64,000 nucleotides of DNA from an uncultured Paracoccaceae bacterium (lineage in GTDB: Bacteria; Pseudomonadota; Alphaproteobacteria; Rhodobacterales; Rhodobacteraceae), in the NCBI GenBank assembly GCA_947492825.1, contig CANLNT010000001.1, positions 1,612,001 through 1,676,000 on the forward strand, in the 5' to 3' direction. Positions within the stretch are counted from its first letter, which is position 1, and every line of letters starts with the position of its first letter. Made by a program: the position numbers and the translations under genes. The notes below the pieces were generated by a model. It was not told the DNA's origin. It ran no database searches and saw only the letters and a list, made by a program, of their open reading frames with translations. Of this stretch, positions 36,459 through 45,739 are shown piece by piece.

Positions 36459-36925
36459 TAGTAGGTTTGAAGCGTCAGCACTGCATCACAGACGTCACCG
36501 TCATAGGTGCCGACCCAGACATCCAGATAACCATCAGAGGGGCGTGTGAGCGTGATTTTGGGATCATAGTTGCCGTTGTCGTCGTCGTCATAATACCAGT
36601 TGGCGGCTGAGGTATTGATCAGCAGGGCCGCGTCACATTGGCTCACGACGCTGACTGCGAGGCGACTGCCGCCCATGCCGGACAGAAGAAACGTGAAATC
36701 CGGGCGCGAGGTGAAATACCCTGCCCCGCGATCTGTTCCGGGCTGCACATTGGGGCAGTTCCACACAAGGCTGTTGCCGCCTGCCTGTACGCCATAGGAT
36801 ACGCCTTTGCGCATCTGGGCTGCACTGAGTTCCGCGCCGGGGCCGCTTTGATTGAAATCGGGACAGGCAACTGCCCCTCCGGCGAGACCAGCAAGAACAA
36901 CTGCCAAACCAAAAATACGTTTCAT
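36458..36925 (-). CDS. Secreted Cys-containing beta-rich protein
   Basis: A 155-residue exported protein. The signal peptide is MKRIFGLAVVLAGLAGGAVA, ending before CPDFNQSG. The mature part has RPDFTFLLSGMGGSRLAVSV, SQCDAALLINTSAANWYYDD, DDNGNYDPKITLTRPSDGYL and DVWVGTYDGDVCDAVLTL. The pattern 'CDA.L.....W...DD' and 'D.WVG....C.A.L' recurs in pre-peptidase C-terminal-like beta-sandwich domains of alphaproteobacteria, some of which are attached to trypsin-like proteases. No catalytic residues are seen, so it may act as an inhibitor, adhesin or accessory domain. AGGAG lies 7 nt before the ATG. Confidence 0.75.
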   Translation of the reverse strand: MKRIFGLAVVLAGLAGGAVACPDFNQSGPGAELSAAQMRKGVSYGVQAGGNSLVWNCPNVQPGTDRGAGYFTSRPDFTFLLSGMGGSRLAVSVVSQCDAALLINTSAANWYYDDDDNGNYDPKITLTRPSDGYLDVWVGTYDGDVCDAVLTLQTY

Positions 36926-37017
36926 TAAAAAACTCCTTTTACCTTCCAAAACCAGATTAGGGTGACAGGTGCGGTTTTGCCAAGCTGGCCTTTTGGTTTT
37001 TTTTGGAAAGGTGCGTC

Positions 37018-37482
37018 TTAGCGGAATATACTGTCCCAGGTTTCATTCAGCGCCTCGCCCGGGGACAAGGGACAGCCCGGACCGGGGCAGTCGCCGCCGA
37101 CGCCAACGGTACGTGGTTGACCGACGCGCGGGGTCCGGGGGCCTTGCGCCGGGGTCGCGGGATCACGCGGGGTCTGTGCCGCGGTACGCACCTGGCAGCG
37201 CAGCCCGCTGGTTTCCACGGCGCTGCGGTTTTCGGGGGTTGGCTGCAGCGCATCTGCCGCCAGCGTTTGGCCCGATTGCCGCTCTAGGATCAGCGCCAGC
37301 GCGCCGCGCGAGGCCGGCCCCCAGATGCCATCCACACGGGCCCTGTAGCAGCCCTTGTCCGCGAGTATCTGTTGCAGGGCCACGGCATCCGCGCGGGTTT
37401 GGGCCTGAGCCGGGGTGATCAGGATCAGCGCCCCGGCGATTGCAAGACCCGCGAGACGCGGGCACGCAAACGATCTTCCCAT
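37018..37482 (-). CDS. Exported peptidoglycan-binding-domain-like protein
   Basis: A 154-residue exported protein. After the signal peptide (LAGLAIAGALILITPAQAQ) comes a short peptidoglycan-binding-like helical unit (AVALQQILADKGCYRARVDG followed by IWGPASRGALALI). A Pro/Arg-rich low-complexity tail of about 60 residues then ends in GPGCPLSPGEALNETWDSIF. Four Cys are present. Start 37482 has GGAG 8 nt upstream; a GTG at 37491 is possible. The 5' end overlaps the 3' end of the upstream membrane-protein gene by 58 nt in a different frame. Its role is unknown beyond probable cell-wall contact. Confidence 0.7.
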   Translation of the reverse strand: MGRSFACPRLAGLAIAGALILITPAQAQTRADAVALQQILADKGCYRARVDGIWGPASRGALALILERQSGQTLAADALQPTPENRSAVETSGLRCQVRTAAQTPRDPATPAQGPRTPRVGQPRTVGVGGDCPGPGCPLSPGEALNETWDSIFR

Positions 37483-37967
37483 TCTCGCCACTCCTTTATG
37501 TCTGGCAGCTGTTCCAGCCGCTTTTGGCTTTGCGATTCATCCCAGGCGATGAAGGCGTCGATCTGGGTCCGGTCGGCGCTGCGGCAATAGAGCATGAACC
37601 GGCTGAGTGCGGCCATCAACGCATCACGGGCGGTGCTGCGTTTGGCGGCCAGCGTTCTGATCTGATCCTCTTGCGCGGCTTTGTCATCCGGTTCCGCCTT
37701 ATCTGTGGCGGCCAGATAGGCGGCGGCTTCGATCAGGCGGCGCCAACTGACCACATAAGCGTTCATCAGGGCCACGATGTCTTCGCCAAGTGCCGAGCGG
37801 CGTTCGGTCAGCGCCTTGCGTCGCAGGAAGCTGTCCTGCCAGCGCGGATAAAGGATGTGGGCCGTGACCCCACCCACCAGCAAAAGCACGAGAGGAAACA
37901 GCAGATACCGCAGGATCGTATAAGCCCCGCCGCTGTCGTCAGCAAAGGCTGCCAGAAAGTCATCCAT
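37425..37967 (-). CDS. Single-helix membrane protein with charged helical domain
   Basis: A 180-residue protein. A short N-terminus precedes one membrane helix (ILRYLLFPLVLLLVGGVTAHIL). A long charged alpha-helical domain follows (FLRRKALTERRSALGEDIVA, RTLAAKRSTARDALMAALSR, QKRLEQLPDIKEWREWEDRL). No family is recognised. The protein encoded by 47167-47628 has the same plan, membrane helix plus charged helices. Start 37967 is chosen because the in-frame ATG at 38006 adds a non-hydrophobic leader without a ribosome site. It is co-transcribed with the exported protein gene at 37018. Confidence 0.7.
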   Translation of the reverse strand: MDDFLAAFADDSGGAYTILRYLLFPLVLLLVGGVTAHILYPRWQDSFLRRKALTERRSALGEDIVALMNAYVVSWRRLIEAAAYLAATDKAEPDDKAAQEDQIRTLAAKRSTARDALMAALSRFMLYCRSADRTQIDAFIAWDESQSQKRLEQLPDIKEWREWEDRLRARVSRVLQSPGR

Positions 37968-38143
37968 GATAAGGCTCGCCGCAAAATTCGACGGGTAACA
38001 GTGCAACTTGAAATGTGGCCATGATGCCCAAAACAGCCTTCCAAGTCGAGTGTTGGGGCGGGTCAGCCTTTCCTGACTTGAGCCGCACAGGGGCGTCGTG
38101 CGTTGATAGCGGCATTTCGATAGATCATTTCAAGGAGGCCCCG

Positions 38144-38629
38144 ATGCCACTGACAGCATTTTTGAAGATTGACGATATCCCTGGTGAATCGCACAGCACC
38201 GGGCACGAGGAAGAGATTGACGTCCACGCCCTGCGCTGGGGTGTCGAGCACACGGTGCGCGCGCAGGTCGGGCGCGGCCGGGCGCGTGCGCGGGCGGATG
38301 TGGATCAGCTGGCGCTACACAAATTCTATGATGCCGCGTCGCCCTATCTGTTTCTGGCCTGTGCACAGGGCAAATCCTTTGCCGAGATGACGCTGGCGGT
38401 GCGCAAGGATTCAGGAGAGGCACATCTGGATTACCTGATCATCACGATGGAAAACGTCGTCATTGCCGATGTCGAGATGTCCAACACCGACGATTCCGAG
38501 ACCGAAGAGATCCATGAAGTGGTCAAACTGGCATTTGAGAACGTCACAATAAAATACATCACGCTATCGGATGACCATTCCGCAGGGGATGAGCACGAAA
38601 TCACTTACGACATCGCTGCTGGTGTCTGA
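38144..38629 (+). CDS. Hcp1-family type VI secretion tube-like protein
   Basis: A 161-residue Hcp-fold protein. Diagnostic segments are FLKIDDIPGESHSTGHEEEI, DVHALRWGVEHTV, DQLALHKFYDAASPYLFLAC and ITMENVVIADVEMS. In type VI secretion, Hcp hexamers form the injected tube. No other T6SS gene (tssB, tssC, clpV, vgrG) is in the window, so this is an orphan copy. It could be an effector-type Hcp serving a distant locus, or a protein with another role. AAGGAGG precedes the ATG. A strong terminator follows directly. Confidence 0.88.
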   Translation: MPLTAFLKIDDIPGESHSTGHEEEIDVHALRWGVEHTVRAQVGRGRARARADVDQLALHKFYDAASPYLFLACAQGKSFAEMTLAVRKDSGEAHLDYLIITMENVVIADVEMSNTDDSETEEIHEVVKLAFENVTIKYITLSDDHSAGDEHEITYDIAAGV

Positions 38630-38636
38630 ATGCAAA

Positions 38637-38663
38637 AAGGGCGCCGCAACGGGCGCCCTTTTC
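38637..38663. terminator. Bidirectional terminator between hcp and tig
   Basis: A 9-bp stem (AAGGGCGCC / GGCGCCCTT) with a 6-nt loop, flanked by AAAAA on the left and TTTTC on the right. It serves both convergent genes. Confidence 0.85.
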
Positions 38664-38683
38664 GACCGGTCCGGTGGACAGGC

Positions 38684-40015
38684 TTATTCGTCTTCGAGCG
38701 CTTCGACCGCCTTTTGCAGGTCTTCCTTGCTGACCTCTTTGTCCTTCACAGTGGCCGCTTCGAAGATGTGGTCAACAACCTTGTCTTCGAACAGCGGTGC
38801 CTGAAGCTGCTGACGGAACTGGGCGTTCTGCTGCACAAATTCAAAGAATTCGCGTTCCTGACCCGGATATTGACGCGCCTGGTTCATGATGGCTTGCGTC
38901 ATCTCTTGATCTGAGACTTTCACCTCGGCCTTTTCACCGATGTCAGCCAGAAGCAGGCCCAGCTTTACCCGACGCTCTGCCAGTTTGGTGTGCTCTTTGG
39001 TCGGCTCGATCTCGGGGTGATCGTGGCCTTCGACGTCCGGGTTTTCTTCGTGCCACAGCTGATGGGCGATTTGACCCGCTTCGGCCGATACAAGGCTTTC
39101 GGGCAGATCAAACTTGATCTGCTTGTCGAGCGCATCCAGCAGCGCACGTTTCGCAACCGCGCGCGATGCGCCGGTGTATTCGGCTTCCAGACGTTCAGTG
39201 ATCTGGGCCTTCAGACCGGCAAGGTCTTCGGCACCGAACTTCTTGGCCAGCTCATCGTCGATTTTCGGCGCTTTGGGGGCGCGGACTTCTTTGACGGTGA
39301 CGCTGAACACAGCCTCTTTGCCGGCCAGATGTTCGGCCTGATAGTCGGCGGGGAAGTTGACGGTCACGTCTTTTTCGTCGCCCGCTTTGACCTTGAGCAG
39401 GCCATCTTCAAAACCGGGGATGAAAGAGTTGGAGCCCAGTACCAGCGGGTAGTCTTCGGCTGAACCGCCTTCAAAGGCCTCGCCGTCGATCTTGCCGACA
39501 AAGTCGATCAGGACCTGATCGTCGTTCTTTGCTTGGGTCTTCTTGGCCTCGTAGTTCACAGCCTGGGGGCTTGCAGCGAGGTTATCAAGCGCCTCTTGCA
39601 CGGCGGCGTCGTCGGCTTTGACGACCATGCGTTCAAGCTTGATCTTCTTGAAATCGGCTTCGGGCACGGGCGGCAGGTTTTCGTAGTCGACGTCGACGAC
39701 GACATCGTCGCCTTCTTTCCAGTCTTCGTTGGTCATCTTCATGCCGGGCTGACCGGCAGGACGGTCACCGGACTTTTCCAGATGTTCTTTCATGGCGTTG
39801 TCGATGCTTTCCTGCATCGCTTCGCCCATCAGGCGCTGGCCGAACTGTTTGCGCAACAGCGCCATCGGCACCTTGCCCTTGCGAAAGCCCTTCATCTCGA
39901 CTTCGGGCTGGGCTTCTTTCAGCTTGCCTTCGACGGTCGCATCCAGCTCTGCCGCGGTGACGGTGATCTGATAGCCGCGCTTGAGGCCTTCGTTCAGGGT
40001 CTCTTTGACCTGCAT
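38684..40015 (-). CDS. tig: Trigger factor chaperone
   Basis: A 443-residue ribosome-associated chaperone and prolyl isomerase that meets nascent chains. The N-terminal ribosome-binding signature is [17 protein letters not shown]. The FKBP-type domain includes [20 protein letters not shown] and [20 protein letters not shown]. The C-terminal arms run to the end. An acidic/Lys tail ([15 protein letters not shown]) closes the protein. The start is the ATG at 40015. The tRNA-Leu gene lies 25 bp upstream on the same strand. Confidence 0.98.
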   Translation of the reverse strand: MQVKETLNEGLKRGYQITVTAAELDATVEGKLKEAQPEVEMKGFRKGKVPMALLRKQFGQRLMGEAMQESIDNAMKEHLEKSGDRPAGQPGMKMTNEDWKEGDDVVVDVDYENLPPVPEADFKKIKLERMVVKADDAAVQEALDNLAASPQAVNYEAKKTQAKNDDQVLIDFVGKIDGEAFEGGSAEDYPLVLGSNSFIPGFEDGLLKVKAGDEKDVTVNFPADYQAEHLAGKEAVFSVTVKEVRAPKAPKIDDELAKKFGAEDLAGLKAQITERLEAEYTGASRAVAKRALLDALDKQIKFDLPESLVSAEAGQIAHQLWHEENPDVEGHDHPEIEPTKEHTKLAERRVKLGLLLADIGEKAEVKVSDQEMTQAIMNQARQYPGQEREFFEFVQQNAQFRQQLQAPLFEDKVVDHIFEAATVKDKEVSKEDLQKAVEALEDE

Positions 40016-40040
40016 GAGATGTCCTTCTTCTCAACTAATC

Positions 40041-40125
40041 TGGTGCGGGTGAAGGGACTTGAACCCCCACGCCTTGCGGCGCCAGAACCTAAATCTGGTG
40101 CGTCTACCAATTCCGCCACACCCGC
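40041..40125 (-). tRNA. tRNA-Leu (anticodon UAG)
   Basis: An 85-nt class II tRNA. The acceptor stem GCGGGTG / CACCCGC closes, followed by discriminator A and an encoded CCA. The anticodon arm is CCAGA-TTTAGGT-TCTGG, giving UAG, which reads CUA and related leucine codons. The variable arm (CGCCGCAAGGCG) is long as leucine requires, and the T-loop GTTCAAGTC is standard. It lies just upstream of tig. No integrated element uses it as an attachment site. Confidence 0.97.
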
Positions 40126-40399
40126 ATGTAAAAAGGGGGTAGTGTAACCACCCCCCGACTTGGGCCGCTCAATAGCAAAGGTTATGCGGGGATGCGAGTA
40201 GAAAAAGCAGGGGTTCCGGGGTCAATCCATGCGGATTTGTGGCCTGCGCGCCGCAAGTGGCAGGAAAATCCGCAGAATCAGCAAAAGCCGCAACATGGTC
40301 ACGCCAGTTTCTTTTAATGAGCACGACTTGGGCCACATTTCGCCACATTTGGGTCCGAAGCATGGTGTCATCAAACAAAGCAAGAGCGGGATACACGCC

Positions 40400-40867
40400 A
40401 TGCAACTGGGAATGAAAGAATTTGAAGCCGATGTGCGCGTCGCAGAGACGCAGACAGCCGGCATCTGTGCGGGGACCACGATCATGACGCTGGACGGTGA
40501 AATGCCGGTCGAGCATCTGAACGCCGGGGACCGCGTGATCACACGTGACAGCGGCATGGCCATCCTGCGCGACATCAAGGTCACAACCGTCAAGGCACAT
40601 GCCATTCGCATCAAGGCCGGGTCTTTGGGTCACACACGCCCTGACCGCGACATGATGGTGATGCCGGGCACCCAGCTTCACATCCGCGACTGGCGCGCTG
40701 AGGCGCTGTTTGGTCAGCCTGCCGCATTGGTCGCCGCAAGCCGGTTGGTCGATGGCGAATATCTGGCCGAAACCAACCTGCGCGAAGTCAACGTTTACGA
40801 ACTGACCTTTGATCGCCAGCACATCCTTTATGCCGACGGCATGGAAGTTGCATCTGCGGCAGTCTAA
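40400..40867 (+). CDS. Small Hint-domain (hedgehog/intein) protein
   Basis: A protein of about 155 residues that consists almost entirely of a Hint-type module. It shows 'TAGICAGTTIMTLDGEMPVE' (block A with the nucleophilic Cys candidate), 'HLNAGDRVITRDSGM', and a C-terminal 'NVYELTFDRQHILYADGMEV' resembling Hint block F/G. No extein or secretion domain is present. Family members in roseobacters are often C-terminal parts of larger extracellular proteins, so self-cleavage is possible but unproven here. The start is uncertain: ATGs at 40295 and 40412 are also in frame. The 270 bp upstream back to tRNA-Leu hold no other gene I can support. Confidence 0.75.
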   Translation: MQLGMKEFEADVRVAETQTAGICAGTTIMTLDGEMPVEHLNAGDRVITRDSGMAILRDIKVTTVKAHAIRIKAGSLGHTRPDRDMMVMPGTQLHIRDWRAEALFGQPAALVAASRLVDGEYLAETNLREVNVYELTFDRQHILYADGMEVASAAV

Positions 40868-40903
40868 CGACCGGGCACACCCTCACACACACACACCTGC
40901 CCC

Positions 40904-40936
40904 AAAGGGTGCGCGATCTGCTCGCGCACCCTTTTG
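40904..40936 (+). terminator. Terminator between Hint gene and nnrD/nnrE
   Basis: A 13-bp stem (AAAGGGTGCGCGA and complement) with a 5-nt loop and TTTT. It lies between two convergent genes and may serve both. Confidence 0.9.
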
Positions 40937-40955
40937 CGTTGTCAAAGGAATGGCG

Positions 40956-42500
40956 TCAGAGCCCCAGCGCGCGAAAGACCTTTGGGAGCGCCTCGGGCAG
41001 GTCTTCGGCAATCAGGCCGGGGCCAAAGCTGCGCGCGGCTTCAGTATGCAGCCAAGCGCCAGTTTTTGCCGCCTGCTGCGGGGCAAAGCCACGCGCAAGC
41101 AGCCCGGTGATGAAGCCTGCCAGCACATCGCCCGACCCGGCCGTGGCCAGCCACGGGGCCGCGCGGTCATAGGCTGAGGCGTTGATGGCGCAACGGCCAT
41201 CGGGATGCGCGATCACCGTGTCGGCCCCTTTGAACAGCACCACGCAGCCTGCACGTTTGGCGGCGTCGCGTGTGGCATCGACCTTGGAATAGGCGGGTCC
41301 TGTGGTGGCAGGTTCCGCCAGTTCGGCGGCGATATCGGGGAAGAGCCGCGCAAATTCGCCGCCGTGCGGGGTCAGAACGCAGCGGTCGTGCAGCAGGCCG
41401 AAGAGGTCTGAATTCTGGCTGAGCAGGGTTAAGGCGTCAGCGTCCAAGACGGTGGCCCGATCACTGGCAAGCGCGGATTTGATGAGATCGCGTTTCTGGT
41501 CACTCAGGCCCAGACCAGGCCCGAGGCAAAGCGCGGTGATACGCAGGTCGGCCAGAATGGCATCGAGTGCTGCGGCGTCCGGCACCTTGCGGGTCATCAC
41601 CGCATCCAGCGCCATGGCGTTTTCCAAGATTGCCGCAGGCGGGCAGCCAAGTGTCACGACCCCTGCCCCGATCCGCAAAGCGCCCCGCGCCGCAAGCCGC
41701 GCCGCACCGCCCTGTCCGACACCGCCCGACAGAACCAGCGCGTGGCCGTGGCTGAATTTGTGTTGCCCGTCTTTTCCAATCCGGTGAGCAACCCACGTGC
41801 CGGTGAGCGCAACGCCCGGCAGACCCAAGTTTGAGTGCTTGTTCGGCAAACCGATTTCGACCACCCGAAGCGCATGGGCCGACGTGATCCTCCCACCCTC
41901 AGACAGAATGTGACCGGGTTTTTTTGCGTGAAATGTCACTGTCAGCGCGGGTTCCCAAACAGGTCCTAACCAACGTCCACTTTCCGCACACAGTCCACTA
42001 GCGATATCGATGGCCACGCTCCTGTTTGCGAATTGGGCCAGGTCTTCCTCAATGTAGTCGAACATTTCTGCAATCTGACCGCTCATCGGGCGGGTCAAAC
42101 CGATCCCAAAGACAGCGTCAATCAACAGGCCGAACGGCCTTGCTGCCATGACGTTGCTTAGGGAGAGCGGCTCTACCGCGCCCATCTCATACCACCGCTC
42201 ATAATTCACCCGCGCATCGGGTGGCAGTTTGTTGGGGTCGCCATAGAGGAACACTGCGACCGTCCAGCCCTTTTCGGCCAAGAGCCGTGCGACGACGAAG
42301 CCGTCGCCGCCGTTGTTGCCCGGACCGCAGAGCACGACGGCCCGCCCACCGGCGCGATCAAGCTCAGGCCATTCCGCGAAAATGGCCTGCACCACGCCCT
42401 GGCCTGCACGTTCCATCAGGTCCAGGCCAGTCACCTCGCCACTGGCAATGGCGGCCTTTTCAACAGCGCGCATTTGGGCAGAGGTCAGCAGTTTGGTCAT
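40956..42500 (-). CDS. nnr: Bifunctional NAD(P)HX epimerase / dehydratase
   Basis: A 514-residue repair enzyme for hydrated NAD(P)H. The N-terminal epimerase half has VLCGPGNNGGDGFVVARLLA. The C-terminal ADP-dependent dehydratase half has LCLGPGLGLSDQKR, VLDADALTLL, VLTPHGGEFARLFPD and the conserved WLATAGSGDVLAGFITGLLA. Fusion of the two activities is the rule in bacteria. Start 42500 (MTKLLTSAQMRAVEKAA) has AAGGA upstream; a longer frame reaches 42533. It is divergent from glnB. Confidence 0.95.
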   Translation of the reverse strand: MTKLLTSAQMRAVEKAAIASGEVTGLDLMERAGQGVVQAIFAEWPELDRAGGRAVVLCGPGNNGGDGFVVARLLAEKGWTVAVFLYGDPNKLPPDARVNYERWYEMGAVEPLSLSNVMAARPFGLLIDAVFGIGLTRPMSGQIAEMFDYIEEDLAQFANRSVAIDIASGLCAESGRWLGPVWEPALTVTFHAKKPGHILSEGGRITSAHALRVVEIGLPNKHSNLGLPGVALTGTWVAHRIGKDGQHKFSHGHALVLSGGVGQGGAARLAARGALRIGAGVVTLGCPPAAILENAMALDAVMTRKVPDAAALDAILADLRITALCLGPGLGLSDQKRDLIKSALASDRATVLDADALTLLSQNSDLFGLLHDRCVLTPHGGEFARLFPDIAAELAEPATTGPAYSKVDATRDAAKRAGCVVLFKGADTVIAHPDGRCAINASAYDRAAPWLATAGSGDVLAGFITGLLARGFAPQQAAKTGAWLHTEAARSFGPGLIAEDLPEALPKVFRALGL

Positions 42501-42651
42501 TGGGTCTTGTCCTTGCGATTCAATTCTGCGCAATTTGCATGCGCACCGCCTAATTTTTAAGCAAACATATTCAATTCGCCGAAGCGGGCCACCGGCAATG
42601 GCGCGCGCGAATTGTCCCTGTGCAACGAAGATGGTCTGACCCCCCTAGTAA

Positions 42652-43011
<360 letters not shown>

Positions 43012-43060
43012 CCGCATAGACACCACACATCCAAATACCTGCTAAAAAAGGACCATCCTG

Positions 43061-44467
43061 ATGAGCAACAAAGACGTTCTGAAACTGATGAAGGACGAGG
43101 AAGTCGAATATGTCGACATCCGTTTCACCGACCCGCGCGGCAAGCTGCAGCACGTGACAGTCGTGGCCGATCTGGTCGACGAGGACTTTCTGGAAGAAGG
43201 TTTCATGTTCGACGGCTCATCCATTGCTGGCTGGAAGTCCATCGACCAGTCCGACATGAAGCTGATGCCACAGGCCGACAGCGCCTATGTTGACCCTTTC
43301 TATGCCGAAAAGACAATTTGCCTGCACTGTAACGTGGTCGAGCCCGACACCGGGGAAGCCTATGACCGTGACCCGCGCGGCACGGCAGTGAAAGCAGAGG
43401 CTTATCTGAAGTCTTCTGGCATTGGTGATGCGGCCTATTTCGGCCCTGAGGCTGAATTCTTCATCTTTGACGATGTGCGGTTCGCCGTGTCGATGAACAA
43501 AGTGTCCTACGAAGTCGACGCAATTGACGGCGCGTGGAACTCTGACACCGAATACGAGATGGGCAACACTGGCCATCGTCCGGGCATCAAGGGCGGCTAT
43601 TTCCCTGTCAACCCGATTGACGACGCACAGGACATGCGCGGCGAGATGCTGAGCACCATGAAGCGCATGGGCATGAAAGTGGACAAGCACCACCACGAGG
43701 TTGCGTCTTGCCAGCACGAATTGGGCCTGATCTTTGGTTCGCTGACGCATCAGGCGGACGAGATCCAGAAGTATAAGTATGTGATCCACAACGTCGCCCA
43801 ATCCTATGGCAAGTCGGCGACCTTCATGCCCAAGCCGATCGCAGGCGATAACGGCACAGGCATGCACGTGAACATGTCAGTCTGGAAAGACGGCAAGCCG
43901 CTGTTTGCGGGCGACAAATACGCCGATCTGAGCCAGGAAGCGCTGTATTTCATCGGTGGTATCCTGAAGCACGCCAAGGCGCTGAACGCGATCACCAACC
44001 CGTCGACCAACAGCTACAAGCGTCTGATCCCGGGCTTTGAAGCGCCTGTACTGCGCGCCTATTCCGCCCGCAACCGGTCGGGATGCGTGCGTATTCCATG
44101 GGCCGAAAGCCCCAAGGCCAAGCGCGTCGAGGCCCGTTTCCCCGATCCAAGCGCCAACCCTTATCTGTGCTTTGCAGCACTGCTGATGGCTGGCCTTGAC
44201 GGGATCAAGAACAAGATTGATCCGGGCCCCTCGTCCGACAAAGACCTGTATGATCTGCCGCCGGAAGAGCTGGCTGCGATCCCAACGGTCTGCGGGTCCT
44301 TGCGTGAAGCGCTGGAAGCACTGGAAGCCGATCACGACTTCCTGCTGGCCGGTGACGTGTTCACCAAAGATCAGCTGGAAGGCTACATGGAGCTGAAGTG
44401 GGAAGAGGTTTACGCCTACGAGCACACGCCGCACCCGATGGAATACAAGCTGTACTACAGCTGCTAA
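43061..44467 (+). CDS. glnA: Glutamine synthetase type I
   Basis: A 468-residue enzyme that forms glutamine from glutamate, ammonia and ATP. Visible motifs are [39 protein letters not shown]-like '[19 protein letters not shown]', [18 protein letters not shown] (ATP and glutamate site) and the adenylylation site Tyr in [14 protein letters not shown]. The adenylylation site implies control by GlnE, in keeping with the adjacent glnB. It ends at a hairpin terminator. Confidence 0.98.
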   Translation: MSNKDVLKLMKDEEVEYVDIRFTDPRGKLQHVTVVADLVDEDFLEEGFMFDGSSIAGWKSIDQSDMKLMPQADSAYVDPFYAEKTICLHCNVVEPDTGEAYDRDPRGTAVKAEAYLKSSGIGDAAYFGPEAEFFIFDDVRFAVSMNKVSYEVDAIDGAWNSDTEYEMGNTGHRPGIKGGYFPVNPIDDAQDMRGEMLSTMKRMGMKVDKHHHEVASCQHELGLIFGSLTHQADEIQKYKYVIHNVAQSYGKSATFMPKPIAGDNGTGMHVNMSVWKDGKPLFAGDKYADLSQEALYFIGGILKHAKALNAITNPSTNSYKRLIPGFEAPVLRAYSARNRSGCVRIPWAESPKAKRVEARFPDPSANPYLCFAALLMAGLDGIKNKIDPGPSSDKDLYDLPPEELAAIPTVCGSLREALEALEADHDFLLAGDVFTKDQLEGYMELKWEEVYAYEHTPHPMEYKLYYSC

Positions 44468-44499
44468 ATCTGGCGGGCAAATTGCCCACCTACAAGATC

Positions 44500-44527
44500 A
44501 GGGCGTCCCGCATCGGGGCGCCCTTTT
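44500..44527 (+). terminator. Terminator of glnBA
   Basis: A 10-bp stem (AGGGCGTCCC / GGGGCGCCCT, one G-U) with a 5-nt loop is followed by TTTTC, 33 nt after the glnA stop. Confidence 0.8.
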
Positions 44528-44591
44528 CGCTGTCAGGGCCTTGCCCCAGCCTTGCCTTGACCCTGCCAGATTGACCTGATCAATCTGGGAC

Positions 44592-44990
44592 ATGGCGAAG
44601 AAACTTCATCCCCTCGACGTGCGCTACAAGGGCCCGTCAACCGCGTTTACCGGGAAATCCCGTGCCACCCGAACTGGCCCGGCTGATCCTGTTGCGCGAT
44701 CCGATGAGCGGCTCGTCCCAGCGACACCACCGCCACCGCCGTTGCCGAACACCAGCCCGACGGCACCTGTCGCCAGCCCATGGGGGACGTTGGACCCGCC
44801 ACCGCCACATCCCGCTTTGCCGCCCTTGCCGGTGCCAAAGCGCAAGCCAAAGTCCCGGCGCAGCGTGATCCGCGTGCTGATCGGGTTGGCCATCATGGGA
44901 CTGATCGTGGGCGGCAACATCATCGCCACACGCGGCTACAACGGTGCCTTGTTTGACTTGCAAACCGAGATCAACGCCGTCGACCTTTAG
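44592..44990 (+). CDS. Proline-rich single-helix membrane protein, hypothetical
   Basis: A 132-residue protein. The N-terminal 90 residues are hydrophilic with Pro-rich stretches (ATPPPPPLPNTSPTAP, DPPPPHPALPPLPVPKRKPK). One membrane helix follows (VIRVLIGLAIMGLIVGGNII), then a short acidic tail. The Lys/Arg cluster before the helix puts the long proline-rich part in the cytoplasm. No family is recognised. The start (MAKKLHPLDVRYKG) is convincing, but no domain supports a function. Its stop overlaps that of the convergent demethylase gene by 3 nt. Confidence 0.6.
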   Translation: MAKKLHPLDVRYKGPSTAFTGKSRATRTGPADPVARSDERLVPATPPPPPLPNTSPTAPVASPWGTLDPPPPHPALPPLPVPKRKPKSRRSVIRVLIGLAIMGLIVGGNIIATRGYNGALFDLQTEINAVDL

Positions 44991-45739
44991 CGCCGCGTCA
45001 CCGTGGTGTGGATCGTAAAGGCCACAGCATCCGAATCCGGCAGGCGCAGAAGCGTTTGGCGCTCACTGCGCAGATAACGGCTTTGGCCGTCGCCTACGGG
45101 ACGCGGGTCCGCTTCGGTGCGGGGTTGGAACAGGGTTGGGTCTTCATAGGCCAGCAGATTAGCGCGCCAAAGCGGCTGGTCTGTGCGCAGATTGTCAAAC
45201 AACCGGGTCACACGCGCTGTCATCTCTGCCCCGAATCCGGGCACGGGGGCATGGATCGGGCCAAGCGGTTTGCCGATTTTCTCGGCCAGCATCCAACTTG
45301 CCGGAAAGCACAAAAGGGCGGCTGTCAGCACATATGAACCGCCGTGTTTCTGCAGAATGCAAATGTCTTCCTGCAGCAGTTGCGCAAGGGTCAGGAGAGG
45401 ATCCGTGCTGTCGCGCGTCACACTGCGGCCATCGGGACAGGTCACGGCGTCATCATTGACCGTAAAGCCCGGCAACTGGCTGAGGTCTTTGGCGGTCACC
45501 TCTAACATTTCTGCGCAGGCATCCTGTGCCCGGGGCAGCACGGCGAGAACCGCTGCCCGCCGGGTCTGCAAGAGATCTCGTTTGGTTGCGATCTGGGCGG
45601 CATAGGCATCATCCACCGTGATCCAGCCGCCCTGCACCGGTTGCATCCCCGGCAAGCGCCGCGCCGCAAGCGCCTGCTGCGCGGGGTCAAGGGCAGATTG
45701 CAAAACTGGCCCGGATCCTCGTATTTTGCCTGTTTGCAC
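44987..45739 (-). CDS. Haem-dependent oxidative N-demethylase-like protein (DUF3445)
   Basis: A protein of about 250 residues of the DUF3445/HODM alpha-like family, related to the dimethylamine monooxygenase subunit. It contains LPGMQPVQGGWITVDDAYAA, LLQEDICILQKHGGSYVLTA, CFPASWMLAEKIGKPLGPIH, PVPGFGAEMTARVTRLFDNL and the C-terminal 'RLPDSDAVAFTIHTTV'. In this family the protein binds haem and oxidises N-methyl groups. The reductase partners seen in the dmm operon are absent. The start is probably a non-ATG codon: GTG at 45739, or TTG at 45703 which would begin at LQSALDP. It is divergent from dddP, with an 87-bp shared promoter region. Confidence 0.8.
   Translation of the reverse strand: MQTGKIRGSGPVLQSALDPAQQALAARRLPGMQPVQGGWITVDDAYAAQIATKRDLLQTRRAAVLAVLPRAQDACAEMLEVTAKDLSQLPGFTVNDDAVTCPDGRSVTRDSTDPLLTLAQLLQEDICILQKHGGSYVLTAALLCFPASWMLAEKIGKPLGPIHAPVPGFGAEMTARVTRLFDNLRTDQPLWRANLLAYEDPTLFQPRTEADPRPVGDGQSRYLRSERQTLLRLPDSDAVAFTIHTTVTRR

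Noticed and set aside
40222..40295. 24-residue hydrophobic peptide on the minus strand upstream of the Hint gene
   Set aside because: Too short, with no ribosome binding site or neighbour support; likely chance.
40041..40400. Integration site for a mobile element at tRNA-Leu
   Set aside because: No integrase and no repeat of the tRNA 3' end were seen nearby.
40878..40897. CA-dinucleotide tract as a phase-variable repeat
   Set aside because: It is short, lies after a stop codon and is not in a promoter or coding frame.
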